Shown here: piece by piece, positions 53,949 to 63,911 of the stretch
Layout of the letters: every line of letters begins with the position of its first letter
Numbering within the stretch: the stretch's first letter is position 1
Source of the DNA: Fibrella aquatilis
GTDB lineage: Bacteria > Bacteroidota > Bacteroidia > Cytophagales > Spirosomataceae
Reading direction: 5' to 3'
NCBI RefSeq assembly: GCF_017353255.1
Contig: NZ_JAFMYU010000025.1
Location: forward strand, 32,692 to 96,691
Length of the DNA: 64,000 nucleotides
Program-made: the position numbers and the translations under genes
The notes under the pieces: generated by a model
Seen by the model: the letters and a program-made list of their open reading frames with translations, nothing else
The model's database searches: none
What the model was told of the DNA's origin: nothing

Positions 53949-56900
53949 ATGAGACCATTCGCTACTTGCTTTTTTACCACCGTCAGTACCCTCTTTGTCA
54001 CCGCTGTACTGCTACTTGCCAGTTGGTCTGCTCAGGCCCAGATCATTCGCTACGTAACGCCCACCGGCACCTCCGCCCCAGCTTCGGCCACAACGAGTTG
54101 GGCCACCAGCACCACCGATTTGCAGGGGGCGATTAACGCCAGTGCGGCGAGCGATGAAGTGTGGGTAGCGGCAGGTAAGTATAAGCCCGGCGGCTCGGCC
54201 AACCTTGACCAGACTATCAGTTTCGCGCTGAAAAACGGCGTGACCGTGCTGGGTGGTTTTCCGGCTACGGGGTCGCCCACGATGGCGCAACGCAATCCAC
54301 GTACCCACACCACGACCCTCAGCGGCGACCTCGACAACGACGGCACGTTGGCGGGCAACAGCTACCACATCTTCTTCCTACCCGACGGTCTGGGCATAAA
54401 CACCTCGGCTATTCTCGACGGCTTTGAGCTAACGGGTGGCAACGCGGCCAACCTCGCCCTCATCGACACGGAGCTTCAGGCCGTGCAGGGCGGGGCCGCA
54501 TATGTTGGCGACAACAGTCCGTTGTTTCAAAACTGCGTGTTTCGGGGAAACCGGGCGGGGGGCTGCGGCACCTACGGTTGTTATGGCTACGGTGGGGCCA
54601 TTGGTAATTCCGGTGGCAACCCCGGATTTATCAACTGCACCTTCACGAATAACAGTACGGTTGGCGACGGAGGCCAGGGTGGGGTCGTGTACTCGAGCAA
54701 TGGCTCGCCGGGCTTTACTAACTGCTCGTTTCAGGGTAATTCGTCGCAGGCGGGTGGGGTGTACTACGAAAGCAGCGTACCGATCCGGTTCATGAACTGC
54801 TCGTTTCAGGGCAACAGTTCGGTGAACGACGGCTTCGTGGGCGTGACCAACTTCATGAACTCGCCCAACACGGGGGCCACCATCACCAACAGCGTGTTCT
54901 GGAACAACGGTGGAAGTCGGGCCTTTACGTATTACGATGCCGCCCAGCCAGTCCTAAGCCACAGCCTGCTCGAACCAGGGTCAGATGCGGCGGCCCTGTT
55001 GGGACCCGGCATTCGTTACGCGTCCGCATCACCCTATACCAGCACCACCGCTACCACGCTTACTCCTTGCTCAGAAGCCATTGGCAATGCCGACGTTACC
55101 TCATACGCAACCTTATTTGGCGGGATGGCCAACGCCCCACAAACCGACGAGTTGGGTAACGCCCGCTTCCGCTCTGGCACGCTCGATATGGGCGCGCGAC
55201 AATACAACGGGGCATTGACTGCCCTACTTACACTCGTGAGTCAGCCACCCGCCAGCACGGTCGCGACGGTCAACACAGCCGTGTCGGCTACGTTCAGCGT
55301 GACGAGCGTGGGAGCGATTAATTATGGGTGGTATCGGGATAACGCACTGGTATCTGGACAGACCTCGGCCACGCTGAGTATCCCCACTGTTCAGTTTACC
55401 GATACGGGGCAGTACGTGTCAGTGGCCAGCACGAGCGGCGGTTGTAGTCTCAGCAGCACGGCGTTCCAGCTCAATGTGCTGCCCGTTTACAACCTGAACA
55501 TAACCGTCGCTGCCAACCCTTCATTCACCGTGACGCAGGGCACAACTACCACCCTGACAGCCTCCGGGGCGACCAGCTATACCTGGGGTGGCCCAACGGG
55601 CACGGGCTTTGTGGGCAACCCGCTAATCGTGCCGGTCAATACAACCACTGTCTTCTCTGTATCGGGCCTGACGGGCATCAACGGCGGCATTACGAGCCTG
55701 ACCGTCACAACGGTTCCCGTGGCCTGTCGATCAACCATTTACGTGACCGAAAACGGCACAGGCGCACAAACCGGGGCCGACTGGGCCAACGCGATGGCGG
55801 GGCGGAACCTGCAATTGGCGATCAATGCCGCGCAAGCTTGCGGCGGGCAGGTGTGGGTGGCTTCGGGTACGTACAAACCCACGACGGACAATAACCGGGC
55901 CGTTAGCTTTTCGATGAAACCCGGCGTGGCGATTTACGGCGGCTTTGCGGGTGGGGAAACGTCACTATCGCAACGACCGGCCTTAGGCCCAAATAACGGG
56001 CAACCGTCGAGCAGTACGCTGTCGGGCGATATTGGCGTGGTGGGTACGTCGGCAGACAATAGTTTCCACGTTATTTTCAACAACCCTGGCCTAACGCCAA
56101 CGTCGGTGCTCGACGGGTTTGTGGTGACGGGGGGCCGGGCCGACGTGTTTGGCGGCGGGATGTTCAACAACGGGCAGGGCGCAGGTAATATGTGCAGCCC
56201 CACGGTCCGCAACTGTTCGTTTATTGACAACGCGGCTATTTATGGCGGTGGGGTCTGGAATCAGGCGAATAACACGGGGGTGGCCAGTCCACGGTTCGAG
56301 AACACGTACTTCGAGCGCAACCTGGCCACGGCCCTTGGCGGGGCGTTCTACAACCAACCCGACCCCAGCGGCATCACGAGCGCGACGCTTATCAACTGCG
56401 GGTTTGTGAACAACTCGGCTACCGACGGCGGGGCCATCTACAACAACGGCTACAACGGCGGACGGGCGTTTCCGTTGCTGCTCAACTGCGCCTTCATCAA
56501 CAACACAGCCACCCGCGGCGGAGCCATGTTTACCATCGGCTTCGGCGGTGGCCGGGCTGTAGCGACGGTGGTAAACAGTTCGTTTCATGGTAACACAGCT
56601 ACAGGTAGCGGGGGAGCCATTTTTAACAGCCCCGTCAGCGGCACCGCTGGTACGGTGCTGACCAACAGCGTGCTCTGGAATAATGCGGCCGGCGGTCCGG
56701 GTGGTAGCGCCGCACTTACGCCTGCTTCGACGTTTACAGCCAACACCTCGCTGCTCGAAGCGAACGTACCCAACGGCACGGGCAACTTCGTGGCGGGTGC
56801 GTCGCCGTTTACGGCTTCCGGCAGTGTATCGCTGAACAGTTGTGCCCCGGCCATCGGCGCGGGCGATATATCCGCCTATAACGCGGCAGGTGGTCCCGGC

Positions 56901-59900
56901 ACGGACTGGGTCGGCAATGCCCGGTTGCGTAGTGGTGTACTCGATATGGGGGCGCAACAGTTCGTGGGCACGTTGGGCGGGGCCGTTACCATCACCAGCC
57001 AACCGCCCAGCAGCCTGACCCTCAACGCGGGCGACGACGTGAGCGTGCCCATCAGCGCGAGTAGCAACGCGGCTCTTTCGTACCAGTGGTTCCGCAACGG
57101 GGCCGTGTTGAGCGGCCAAACCTCGGCCACGCTGAGTATCCCGCAAGCCCAAACAACCGATTCTGGTACGCATGTCGTTAGCGTGTCAGCTACGGGCGGG
57201 TGCAGCACCACCAGCACGGCCCTGCAACTGACCATCGCCCCGTCTAACAACCCCGTGCTGACGATCACGACCAACCCCTCGGCTACCGTCACGGCGGGGG
57301 TTATGGTCACGCTGACCGTGTCGGGGGCCACGAGCTACACCTGGGCCAACGGCACCCAGGGCAGCACGTTCGTCTTCGTGCCCACTGCAACGACGGCCAT
57401 TTCGGTAATGGGCACCAACGCGCTCGGCTTTACGGGGTCAACTACCCGAACAATCACAGTGGTACCGATTCCCTGTCAGTCCATTATCTACGTAACGCCG
57501 AACGGCGCGGGTGACCAAACGGGCACGAACTGGACCAATGCCATCGCCGGGCGGAACCTGCAACCCGCCATTAACGTGGCGCAGGGCTGCGGCGCGCAGG
57601 TGTGGGTGGCTTCGGGTACGTACAAACCCACCGGAACGCCGGACCGCTCAGACGCGAACCGGGCCATTAGCTTCAGCATGCGCCCCGGCGTGAAACTATA
57701 CGGCGGCTTTGTGGGCACCGAAACGACCCTCAGTCAACGCCCCGCCCTGAACCCGACGCTTGGGCAAGTGAGCAGCAGCACGTTATCGGGCGAAATTGGC
57801 GACCCCAACTCCACCACCGATAATAGCTACCACGTTATCCTCAACGGCAACGGCATCACCAATACCGATATTCTCGACGGGTTTGTGGTGAGCGGCGGCT
57901 ACGCAACCGATGCGGGGGGCGGCATGTACAACAATGCCAACCAAGTTACCCTCAGCAATGCGCGGTGGGTATGCAGCCCAACCATTCGCAACGTACTGTT
58001 TACCAATAACTTCGCGCCCCTCGGCGGGGCTATTTTCAACGATTCGCGGGTGCAGGGGCGAACCAACCCGTACCTCGAAAATACATCGTTCGTGAGCAAT
58101 ACGGCCACGCTTGGCGGGGCGATCATGAACTTCACCTACAACTATGGCAATGCCAACTGGCGGGCCGTCAACTGCCGCTTCGAGCGCAACGTGGCGATGC
58201 AGGGCGGGGCTATTTACAGCAACGGTGACGCGGGTGGGGAAGCCAACTACGTACTTATCAATAGTGTTTTTAAAAACAACACCGCCACCACAACGGGCGG
58301 GGTGGCCTACAACTACGCCCGGTTGGTGGGCGTGGTGTCGCCCTCCTATGTAAATTGTTCATTCTTCGGCAATAGCAACGTCAACTACAACGATCAGTCG
58401 GTGGCGCAGTTCTTCACGCCGGGGACAACGTTGCCCACATTCAACAACTGCGCGTTCTGGAACAACGGGGGGGCAGGTTCGATGACCGCTTCCGGGCAGG
58501 CTCCGTTCGTCTACAACAGTTCCCTTGAACCCGGCACAACCTACATCAATGGCACGGGCAACGTGGTTGAGGTGACGAATCCGTTTAGCAGTACGGTCAC
58601 CCTTCAGCTTAATCCCTGTGCCCAGGCCGTCAACCTCGCCGACCCGAATGGCTACACCGCCGTAACCGGCGGAGTGCCACCCAGCCCCACGACCGACGCG
58701 GCGGGTAATCCGCGTTATTTTAACAGCGGCCCGCTCGATGCGGGGGCGTTTGAATTGCAGCAAGCCGCCGGAGCGCGGCCTGTCATCGTGAGTCAGCCCG
58801 TTGCCGCCACGATTGTTCGCGCCCCTGCACCCATACGCCTGCCTATGAGCTCGACCAGCACGGTGGGCATGACGTACCAGTGGTACAAAAACGGCACTGT
58901 ACTGTCGGGCCAAACGTCGGCTACGCTCTCGATTCCCAGCAGCCAGACGACCGATGCAGGCAGTTATTCGGTGGTTGTGACGAGCGCCGACGGGTGCAGC
59001 CTCACCAGTACGGCTAGTAACGTAACGGTGCGGGGCGAGTTTGATCTTGATATTACTGTCCTGCCATCAACCACCGTCACGTTTGGCGCGCCGACTACGC
59101 TCGTGGCATCGGGCAGCACTAGCTATACCTGGAGCACCGGGGCTACTACCGCCCAGATCGTGGACTACCCCACCGTAACAACGGTTTACTCGGTAACGGG
59201 TCGCAGCACATCGGGCATCGTGAATACTACCAGCATTACGGTTACGGTGCTGCCTCTCCCTTGCAACACCATCCTGCACGTAACCGAAACCGGGGCCGGA
59301 ACGCGCGATGGCAGCAGTTGGGCCAACGCCGTGGCGGGCCAGAACCTACAGGCCGCCCTGTTTGAAAAACTGAACTGCGGCGGTGGGCAAGTCTGGGTGG
59401 CGCGGGGTACGTACAAACCCACCCAAACAACCAACCGAGCCATCTATTTTCAGGCGCTCAATGGCGTGAGTGTGTTGGGGGGTTTTGTGGGAAACGAAAC
59501 CGATATCAGCCAACGCCCCGCCGTGAACCCCCGTACCGGAAACGCATCGGGGAGTATCCTGAGTGGTGAAATCGGCGACCCTAACAGCACCACCGACAAC
59601 GCCTTCCACGTGGTGTTTCACCCCATCGGCACCAACTCGTCGGCGGTGCTCGATGGCTTTGTGATTACGGGCGGCTATGCACCCGACTTTGGCGGGGGTC
59701 TGCTGAACTATGCCACCTACGTATCCGGCCAGCCAACAATGGACCCCAGTATACACAACTGCTTGTTTATCAATAACTATGCCCCTCTGGGCGGGGCGGT
59801 CGCCAACGTCGATAATCGCAGCTATGCCAACGTTACGCCGACGTTCAGCAACTGCGTATTCCGACAAAATACGGCCATCAACGGCGGGGCCGTGGCGAAC

Positions 59901-62447
59901 CTAAGTGCCGACGTAATAGGGGGGAAAGAGGGCGTTAAGGCAACCTTCACAGACTGTACATTCAGCCAGAATACCGCCCAGACCGACGGGGGTGCTGTGT
60001 ATAACGCCAATAATGTGGGCCTTACGGCAGCCGGTAATGCCGAACCCCGTTTCGTGAACTGCCTGTTTCGCGACAATCAGGCCGCTAGCATGGGCGGGGC
60101 AATCCGGGTGTTTGCCTCCTTACCCAGCGTGGTGGCCCGGTCGGTGGCTGGTGGGCAGTGGATCAACTGCGGCTTTGTGGGCAACAGGGCGCAGTATGGT
60201 GGCGGGCTGGGTAGCACACAGAGCGGAGGCACCACGTTGCTGTCGTTTGTCAACAGTTCGTTTCAAAGCAACACGGCCACAGTGGCAGGCGGCGCACTCT
60301 GGGCGGGTGAGTTCAATTTTGGCTCGGCTTACCTGTATGTCATCAACAGCGCGTTTTGGGGAAATGGGGCTGGAAGTCTGGGCGCACAGAGCGGCGACAA
60401 CGGCAAGATACTGGTCACAAACAGCCTTTTGGAGTCGGGCGGGGGCAATTACACCGCCACCAACAGCCTCACGGCCACCGCGTCGCCGTTTGTGAGTACA
60501 ACCTCTGTCGAAACGGCGGCTTGCAGCGAAGCTGTTGGCTTGGCCGACGTGACCAGCTATACCAACGCCATTGTGGCGGGGCCAGCTACCGACCTGACGG
60601 GCAACCCGCGTTTTGTGGGGGCGCGGCTCGACGCGGGGGCGGCGCAGTATCAGGGTGTAAAAATCCTGCCGCTTGCCATCACAGCTCAACCGGTAGCCGC
60701 TACGGCTCTTTGTGTGGGTACGGCCCTGAACGTCCCCGTCAGCGTATCAGGAACGGGACCGATAACGTACCAATGGTATAAAGAGGGATTATCGTTGGGG
60801 GCGGCGCAGAGCACGTCGGCCCTGTCGTTCAGCAGCGTTCGGGTGAGCGATGCGGGTACGTATTCGGTTGTGGCAGTGGGTACGTGCAACAGCGTCACAA
60901 GCACCGCTTTTAGCTTGACGGTCAATACCTTACCAGCCCCCACGCTCCTGGCATCAGCTACGTTGACCTGTGCTAAAACCAGTTTAACGCTTACGGCGAC
61001 AGGGGGTACGTCCTACTCGTTCGTCGGGACTGGTTTAGTTAGCCAAAACGCGTTGGCCGCTACGGCGGTTGTCAATGCGCCGGGTACGTATACGGTCGTG
61101 GCGGCCAATGCGGCAGGTTGTATCAGCACAACCACGACGGAGGTATTCAGCAACACCCTTGCGCCCGTGGTGGGTTTAGCCGCATCAGGTATGTTGACCT
61201 GCGCCGTTAAAAGCCTCACGCTCACTGCTACGAGCAGCGTGTCGGGTACGTCGTTCGCATTTGCCGGGCCGGGAGCATCCACTCCGGGCCTCATTAGTCA
61301 GAATGCCGTGGCGGGCACGGCGGTGGTGAACCAGTCAGGCACCTATTCGGTCACGGCGACAAACTCGGCCAACGGTTGTTTCAGTACCACCAACACAACC
61401 GTTTCCAGCAACACCACGCCCCCCACGGCTACGCTCACCGCCAGCAACGCGGCTGTATGCGCACCGGGGAGCATTACCCTAACGGCTGGCGGCGGCACAA
61501 CTTACGCGTTCGCTGGGCCGAGCCTGAGCCAGAGCGGAGTTTTGACCATAGCAATTGTCTCACAATCAGGAACGTATTCGGTAGTTGTGACCAACGTGGT
61601 CGGCTGTACGGCCACGGCTACCCGCTCGGTCACGGTTAATGCCCAACCCGCCGCGCCTACGCTAACCGGAACCAACAGCCCAGTGCCGGTGAGCAGCACC
61701 CCCCTCTCGCTGACGGCCTATGCCACCGCCACGCCACCCAACATACTGGCCTTTCTGGCCACAACCGGGCCGCTTAACCCACCTAACGCCGACATCAGCC
61801 TGGCGGGGGTGCAAGCGTTTTCGGCCATTCAGACCTCGCCACAAGGCTGCACCAGCCCGGCGGCGGTCTTCAGCCTGACGGTGCTCTCACCCCTACCCCC
61901 CGCCAGTCAGACGCTCTGCCGGGGCAGTCAGGTGGTGCTACCCGTCTTGCCAGGCGGCACTCGCTACGAGTGGTACAAAAACGGGCAGACCGCCGCCAAC
62001 AAGCTACTCGACGTGCTGGGCGTACAGCGGGGCACCACCGCCAGCAGCCTCACGCTGGTAAGTGTACAGACCAACGCCAGCTTCTACGCCAAGACCTTCG
62101 CCGCCGACGGCAGCTTTAGCTGGTCGGGTCCCTTTGCCCTGGTGATTGGCAACTGTGCCAACGGACGGATAGGTCAAGTGGAAAACACCCCACCATTAGC
62201 TATCAACTTAGCCCCTAACCCGTTGGAAAACAACCAGCTACAGGCTACCATAACCGGCGCAGAAGGACAGCCACTTACCGTGCAGTTAGTAGACTTACTG
62301 GGGCGTATGATTAGGCAGGAGACGTGGCAGTATACCGCTCAGAAACAATCCGTTTCATGGGAGGTCAGTGTCTTGCTACCTGGAGTATATTTACTGCAAG
62401 CCATCTCTAACAACCAACATCAGCGCGTTAAAGTCATCAAGCCCTGA
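53949..62447 (+). CDS. Giant secreted protein with four beta-helix/Ig units and T9SS domain (about 2832 aa)
   Basis: From ATG 53949 (signal through SAQAQ, about residue 31). Four beta-helix modules at about 32-413, 596-1001, 1176-1604 and 1772-2236 open with an unusually conserved line (for example VWVASGTYKPT, NLQLAIN) and contain N-C-x-F-x-N repeats such as NCGFVNNSATDGGAIYNNG. Each is followed by an Ig-like domain (YQWFRNGAVLSGQTSATLSI) and, for the first three, a linker. Ig-like repeats follow to about 2565, then the shared module (about 2651-2736) and the T9SS C-terminal domain. Probably a long surface fibre or adhesin. Confidence 0.9.
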   Translation: MRPFATCFFTTVSTLFVTAVLLLASWSAQAQIIRYVTPTGTSAPASATTSWATSTTDLQGAINASAASDEVWVAAGKYKPGGSANLDQTISFALKNGVTVLGGFPATGSPTMAQRNPRTHTTTLSGDLDNDGTLAGNSYHIFFLPDGLGINTSAILDGFELTGGNAANLALIDTELQAVQGGAAYVGDNSPLFQNCVFRGNRAGGCGTYGCYGYGGAIGNSGGNPGFINCTFTNNSTVGDGGQGGVVYSSNGSPGFTNCSFQGNSSQAGGVYYESSVPIRFMNCSFQGNSSVNDGFVGVTNFMNSPNTGATITNSVFWNNGGSRAFTYYDAAQPVLSHSLLEPGSDAAALLGPGIRYASASPYTSTTATTLTPCSEAIGNADVTSYATLFGGMANAPQTDELGNARFRSGTLDMGARQYNGALTALLTLVSQPPASTVATVNTAVSATFSVTSVGAINYGWYRDNALVSGQTSATLSIPTVQFTDTGQYVSVASTSGGCSLSSTAFQLNVLPVYNLNITVAANPSFTVTQGTTTTLTASGATSYTWGGPTGTGFVGNPLIVPVNTTTVFSVSGLTGINGGITSLTVTTVPVACRSTIYVTENGTGAQTGADWANAMAGRNLQLAINAAQACGGQVWVASGTYKPTTDNNRAVSFSMKPGVAIYGGFAGGETSLSQRPALGPNNGQPSSSTLSGDIGVVGTSADNSFHVIFNNPGLTPTSVLDGFVVTGGRADVFGGGMFNNGQGAGNMCSPTVRNCSFIDNAAIYGGGVWNQANNTGVASPRFENTYFERNLATALGGAFYNQPDPSGITSATLINCGFVNNSATDGGAIYNNGYNGGRAFPLLLNCAFINNTATRGGAMFTIGFGGGRAVATVVNSSFHGNTATGSGGAIFNSPVSGTAGTVLTNSVLWNNAAGGPGGSAALTPASTFTANTSLLEANVPNGTGNFVAGASPFTASGSVSLNSCAPAIGAGDISAYNAAGGPGTDWVGNARLRSGVLDMGAQQFVGTLGGAVTITSQPPSSLTLNAGDDVSVPISASSNAALSYQWFRNGAVLSGQTSATLSIPQAQTTDSGTHVVSVSATGGCSTTSTALQLTIAPSNNPVLTITTNPSATVTAGVMVTLTVSGATSYTWANGTQGSTFVFVPTATTAISVMGTNALGFTGSTTRTITVVPIPCQSIIYVTPNGAGDQTGTNWTNAIAGRNLQPAINVAQGCGAQVWVASGTYKPTGTPDRSDANRAISFSMRPGVKLYGGFVGTETTLSQRPALNPTLGQVSSSTLSGEIGDPNSTTDNSYHVILNGNGITNTDILDGFVVSGGYATDAGGGMYNNANQVTLSNARWVCSPTIRNVLFTNNFAPLGGAIFNDSRVQGRTNPYLENTSFVSNTATLGGAIMNFTYNYGNANWRAVNCRFERNVAMQGGAIYSNGDAGGEANYVLINSVFKNNTATTTGGVAYNYARLVGVVSPSYVNCSFFGNSNVNYNDQSVAQFFTPGTTLPTFNNCAFWNNGGAGSMTASGQAPFVYNSSLEPGTTYINGTGNVVEVTNPFSSTVTLQLNPCAQAVNLADPNGYTAVTGGVPPSPTTDAAGNPRYFNSGPLDAGAFELQQAAGARPVIVSQPVAATIVRAPAPIRLPMSSTSTVGMTYQWYKNGTVLSGQTSATLSIPSSQTTDAGSYSVVVTSADGCSLTSTASNVTVRGEFDLDITVLPSTTVTFGAPTTLVASGSTSYTWSTGATTAQIVDYPTVTTVYSVTGRSTSGIVNTTSITVTVLPLPCNTILHVTETGAGTRDGSSWANAVAGQNLQAALFEKLNCGGGQVWVARGTYKPTQTTNRAIYFQALNGVSVLGGFVGNETDISQRPAVNPRTGNASGSILSGEIGDPNSTTDNAFHVVFHPIGTNSSAVLDGFVITGGYAPDFGGGLLNYATYVSGQPTMDPSIHNCLFINNYAPLGGAVANVDNRSYANVTPTFSNCVFRQNTAINGGAVANLSADVIGGKEGVKATFTDCTFSQNTAQTDGGAVYNANNVGLTAAGNAEPRFVNCLFRDNQAASMGGAIRVFASLPSVVARSVAGGQWINCGFVGNRAQYGGGLGSTQSGGTTLLSFVNSSFQSNTATVAGGALWAGEFNFGSAYLYVINSAFWGNGAGSLGAQSGDNGKILVTNSLLESGGGNYTATNSLTATASPFVSTTSVETAACSEAVGLADVTSYTNAIVAGPATDLTGNPRFVGARLDAGAAQYQGVKILPLAITAQPVAATALCVGTALNVPVSVSGTGPITYQWYKEGLSLGAAQSTSALSFSSVRVSDAGTYSVVAVGTCNSVTSTAFSLTVNTLPAPTLLASATLTCAKTSLTLTATGGTSYSFVGTGLVSQNALAATAVVNAPGTYTVVAANAAGCISTTTTEVFSNTLAPVVGLAASGMLTCAVKSLTLTATSSVSGTSFAFAGPGASTPGLISQNAVAGTAVVNQSGTYSVTATNSANGCFSTTNTTVSSNTTPPTATLTASNAAVCAPGSITLTAGGGTTYAFAGPSLSQSGVLTIAIVSQSGTYSVVVTNVVGCTATATRSVTVNAQPAAPTLTGTNSPVPVSSTPLSLTAYATATPPNILAFLATTGPLNPPNADISLAGVQAFSAIQTSPQGCTSPAAVFSLTVLSPLPPASQTLCRGSQVVLPVLPGGTRYEWYKNGQTAANKLLDVLGVQRGTTASSLTLVSVQTNASFYAKTFAADGSFSWSGPFALVIGNCANGRIGQVENTPPLAINLAPNPLENNQLQATITGAEGQPLTVQLVDLLGRMIRQETWQYTAQKQSVSWEVSVLLPGVYLLQAISNNQHQRVKVIKP

Positions 62448-62465
62448 TCTTTTCCTTTTCTTCTC

Positions 62466-63908
62466 ATGAAACGAATTATTCTCACGGGTATCGCACTGGC
62501 TGCTTTCGCAGCCACGTTGCAGGCGCAGAATACGTCGACGGTGAACCAAAGCGGCAACAGTCAGACCAACACCATTACGCAGACGGGCAGCAACAACCAA
62601 ACCACCATCCGGCAACTCACCGGCACGGGCAGCCCCGTCAACGTAGGTAACGTGGCTACGGTGACGCAGAATGCCACGGCTACCCTACCCACCAAAAACC
62701 AGGCGTTTATTGACCAGATCAACGGGGCCGACTATAATCAGGCTACCATCACCCAAACGGTGGGGTCGGGCAATAAAGCGTTTATTGAACAGAAGGGGGG
62801 CAATGGTTTTCGCAGCGGCGGCACGGGCCTACTCATGCCAAACACGCCCCTGACAGGCGGTAACGTAGCCACCGTAACGCAGACTGGGGCCGGCAATGAC
62901 CAAACGACGGTGCAGCAGAACGCCGGTGCGCTGGGCCGCAGCCAGGGCAACATGGCGCAGATTCAGCAGGTGGGCAACGTTAACCTCAGCACGGCTATTG
63001 AACAGTCTAACCTGTCGGTTGGCAACCAGGCGACCATCAGGCAGGGGGCGGTATCGGGTGGCGCAACGGGCAACCTCGCGGCGATTATTCAAAACAACGA
63101 CAGCCAGAACAACCGCGCCCGCGTTGGGCAGGAAGGCGCCAACAAAAACGCCGACGTTCAGCAAAGTTTTGTGAGTAGCCAGAATAACATCCAGGTAGAT
63201 CAGTTGGGTGTCAATGGCTTCGCCACTGTCTATCAAAACAATGATGCTACAGGCAATATTACTACTGTAACTCAAACTGCTGCCTCTAACGGTGGTAGTA
63301 ACGCCACCGTATACCAAACTGATGTTAGCGCTTATAACGTAGCCAACATCCAGCAGGGCGGTACTACCGATGCCGCATTTATTGGTCAGACTACACAGTC
63401 CAAAAACAACGTAGGTGCCATTTTCCAGGGCGTAGGCGGTACTAATAATTCGGCGGTGATCAACCAAACGTACGCCTATGATGGCGCAGGGGCTGGCACG
63501 TCTACCTTCACGGGCAATACAGCGAACATTCAGCAAAACCTGACTACGGGTAGCACCATTGGTAACCAGGCTGAGGTAACACAGGGCTTCGCGGGGGGTA
63601 TATCAACCGTGTCGGGCAACCCCGTCATCAGCGACGACAACACGGCAACTGTTGGCCAGGAAAACGACGTCAACGTAACCAAACTACAGCAGGGTGGCGT
63701 GGGCAACCAGGCTACCGTGACGCAGCGTGGTTACAGTACCTTGAAAGGCGTAAACAGCGGCATGATTATCAAAGATGTAGCCGAGCAACTGGGCAACCTC
63801 AACACGCTGAACGTAACCCAGACAGGGGCCATGGGCAACCCCGCTACCGCCAACGTCACCCAAATCGGCATCGGAAACAACGGCGTCATCACGCAGTCGG
63901 CAAACTAG
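62466..63908 (+). CDS. Curlin-repeat protein (CsgA/CsgB-like)
   Basis: 480 residues, signal peptide MKRIILTGIALAAFAATLQA. Many degenerate units of the curlin kind, N-x-A-x-(I/V)-x-Q-x-G-x-x-N (for example NQATITQTVGSGNKAFIEQ, NVATVTQTGAGNDQTTVQQ), about 20 in all, rich in Gln, Asn and Thr. This composition is that of functional amyloid fibres of the extracellular matrix. At 480 residues it is much longer than enterobacterial CsgA (about 150). No csg export genes are in the window. It directly follows the giant adhesin gene (18 bp), suggesting co-expression. Confidence 0.9.
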   Translation: MKRIILTGIALAAFAATLQAQNTSTVNQSGNSQTNTITQTGSNNQTTIRQLTGTGSPVNVGNVATVTQNATATLPTKNQAFIDQINGADYNQATITQTVGSGNKAFIEQKGGNGFRSGGTGLLMPNTPLTGGNVATVTQTGAGNDQTTVQQNAGALGRSQGNMAQIQQVGNVNLSTAIEQSNLSVGNQATIRQGAVSGGATGNLAAIIQNNDSQNNRARVGQEGANKNADVQQSFVSSQNNIQVDQLGVNGFATVYQNNDATGNITTVTQTAASNGGSNATVYQTDVSAYNVANIQQGGTTDAAFIGQTTQSKNNVGAIFQGVGGTNNSAVINQTYAYDGAGAGTSTFTGNTANIQQNLTTGSTIGNQAEVTQGFAGGISTVSGNPVISDDNTATVGQENDVNVTKLQQGGVGNQATVTQRGYSTLKGVNSGMIIKDVAEQLGNLNTLNVTQTGAMGNPATANVTQIGIGNNGVITQSAN

Positions 63909-63911
63909 AGG

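Noticed and set aside
56091..57173. 360-codon frame antisense to the giant adhesin
   Set aside because: Shadow of repeat-rich coding sequence; Arg/Gly-rich with no domain.
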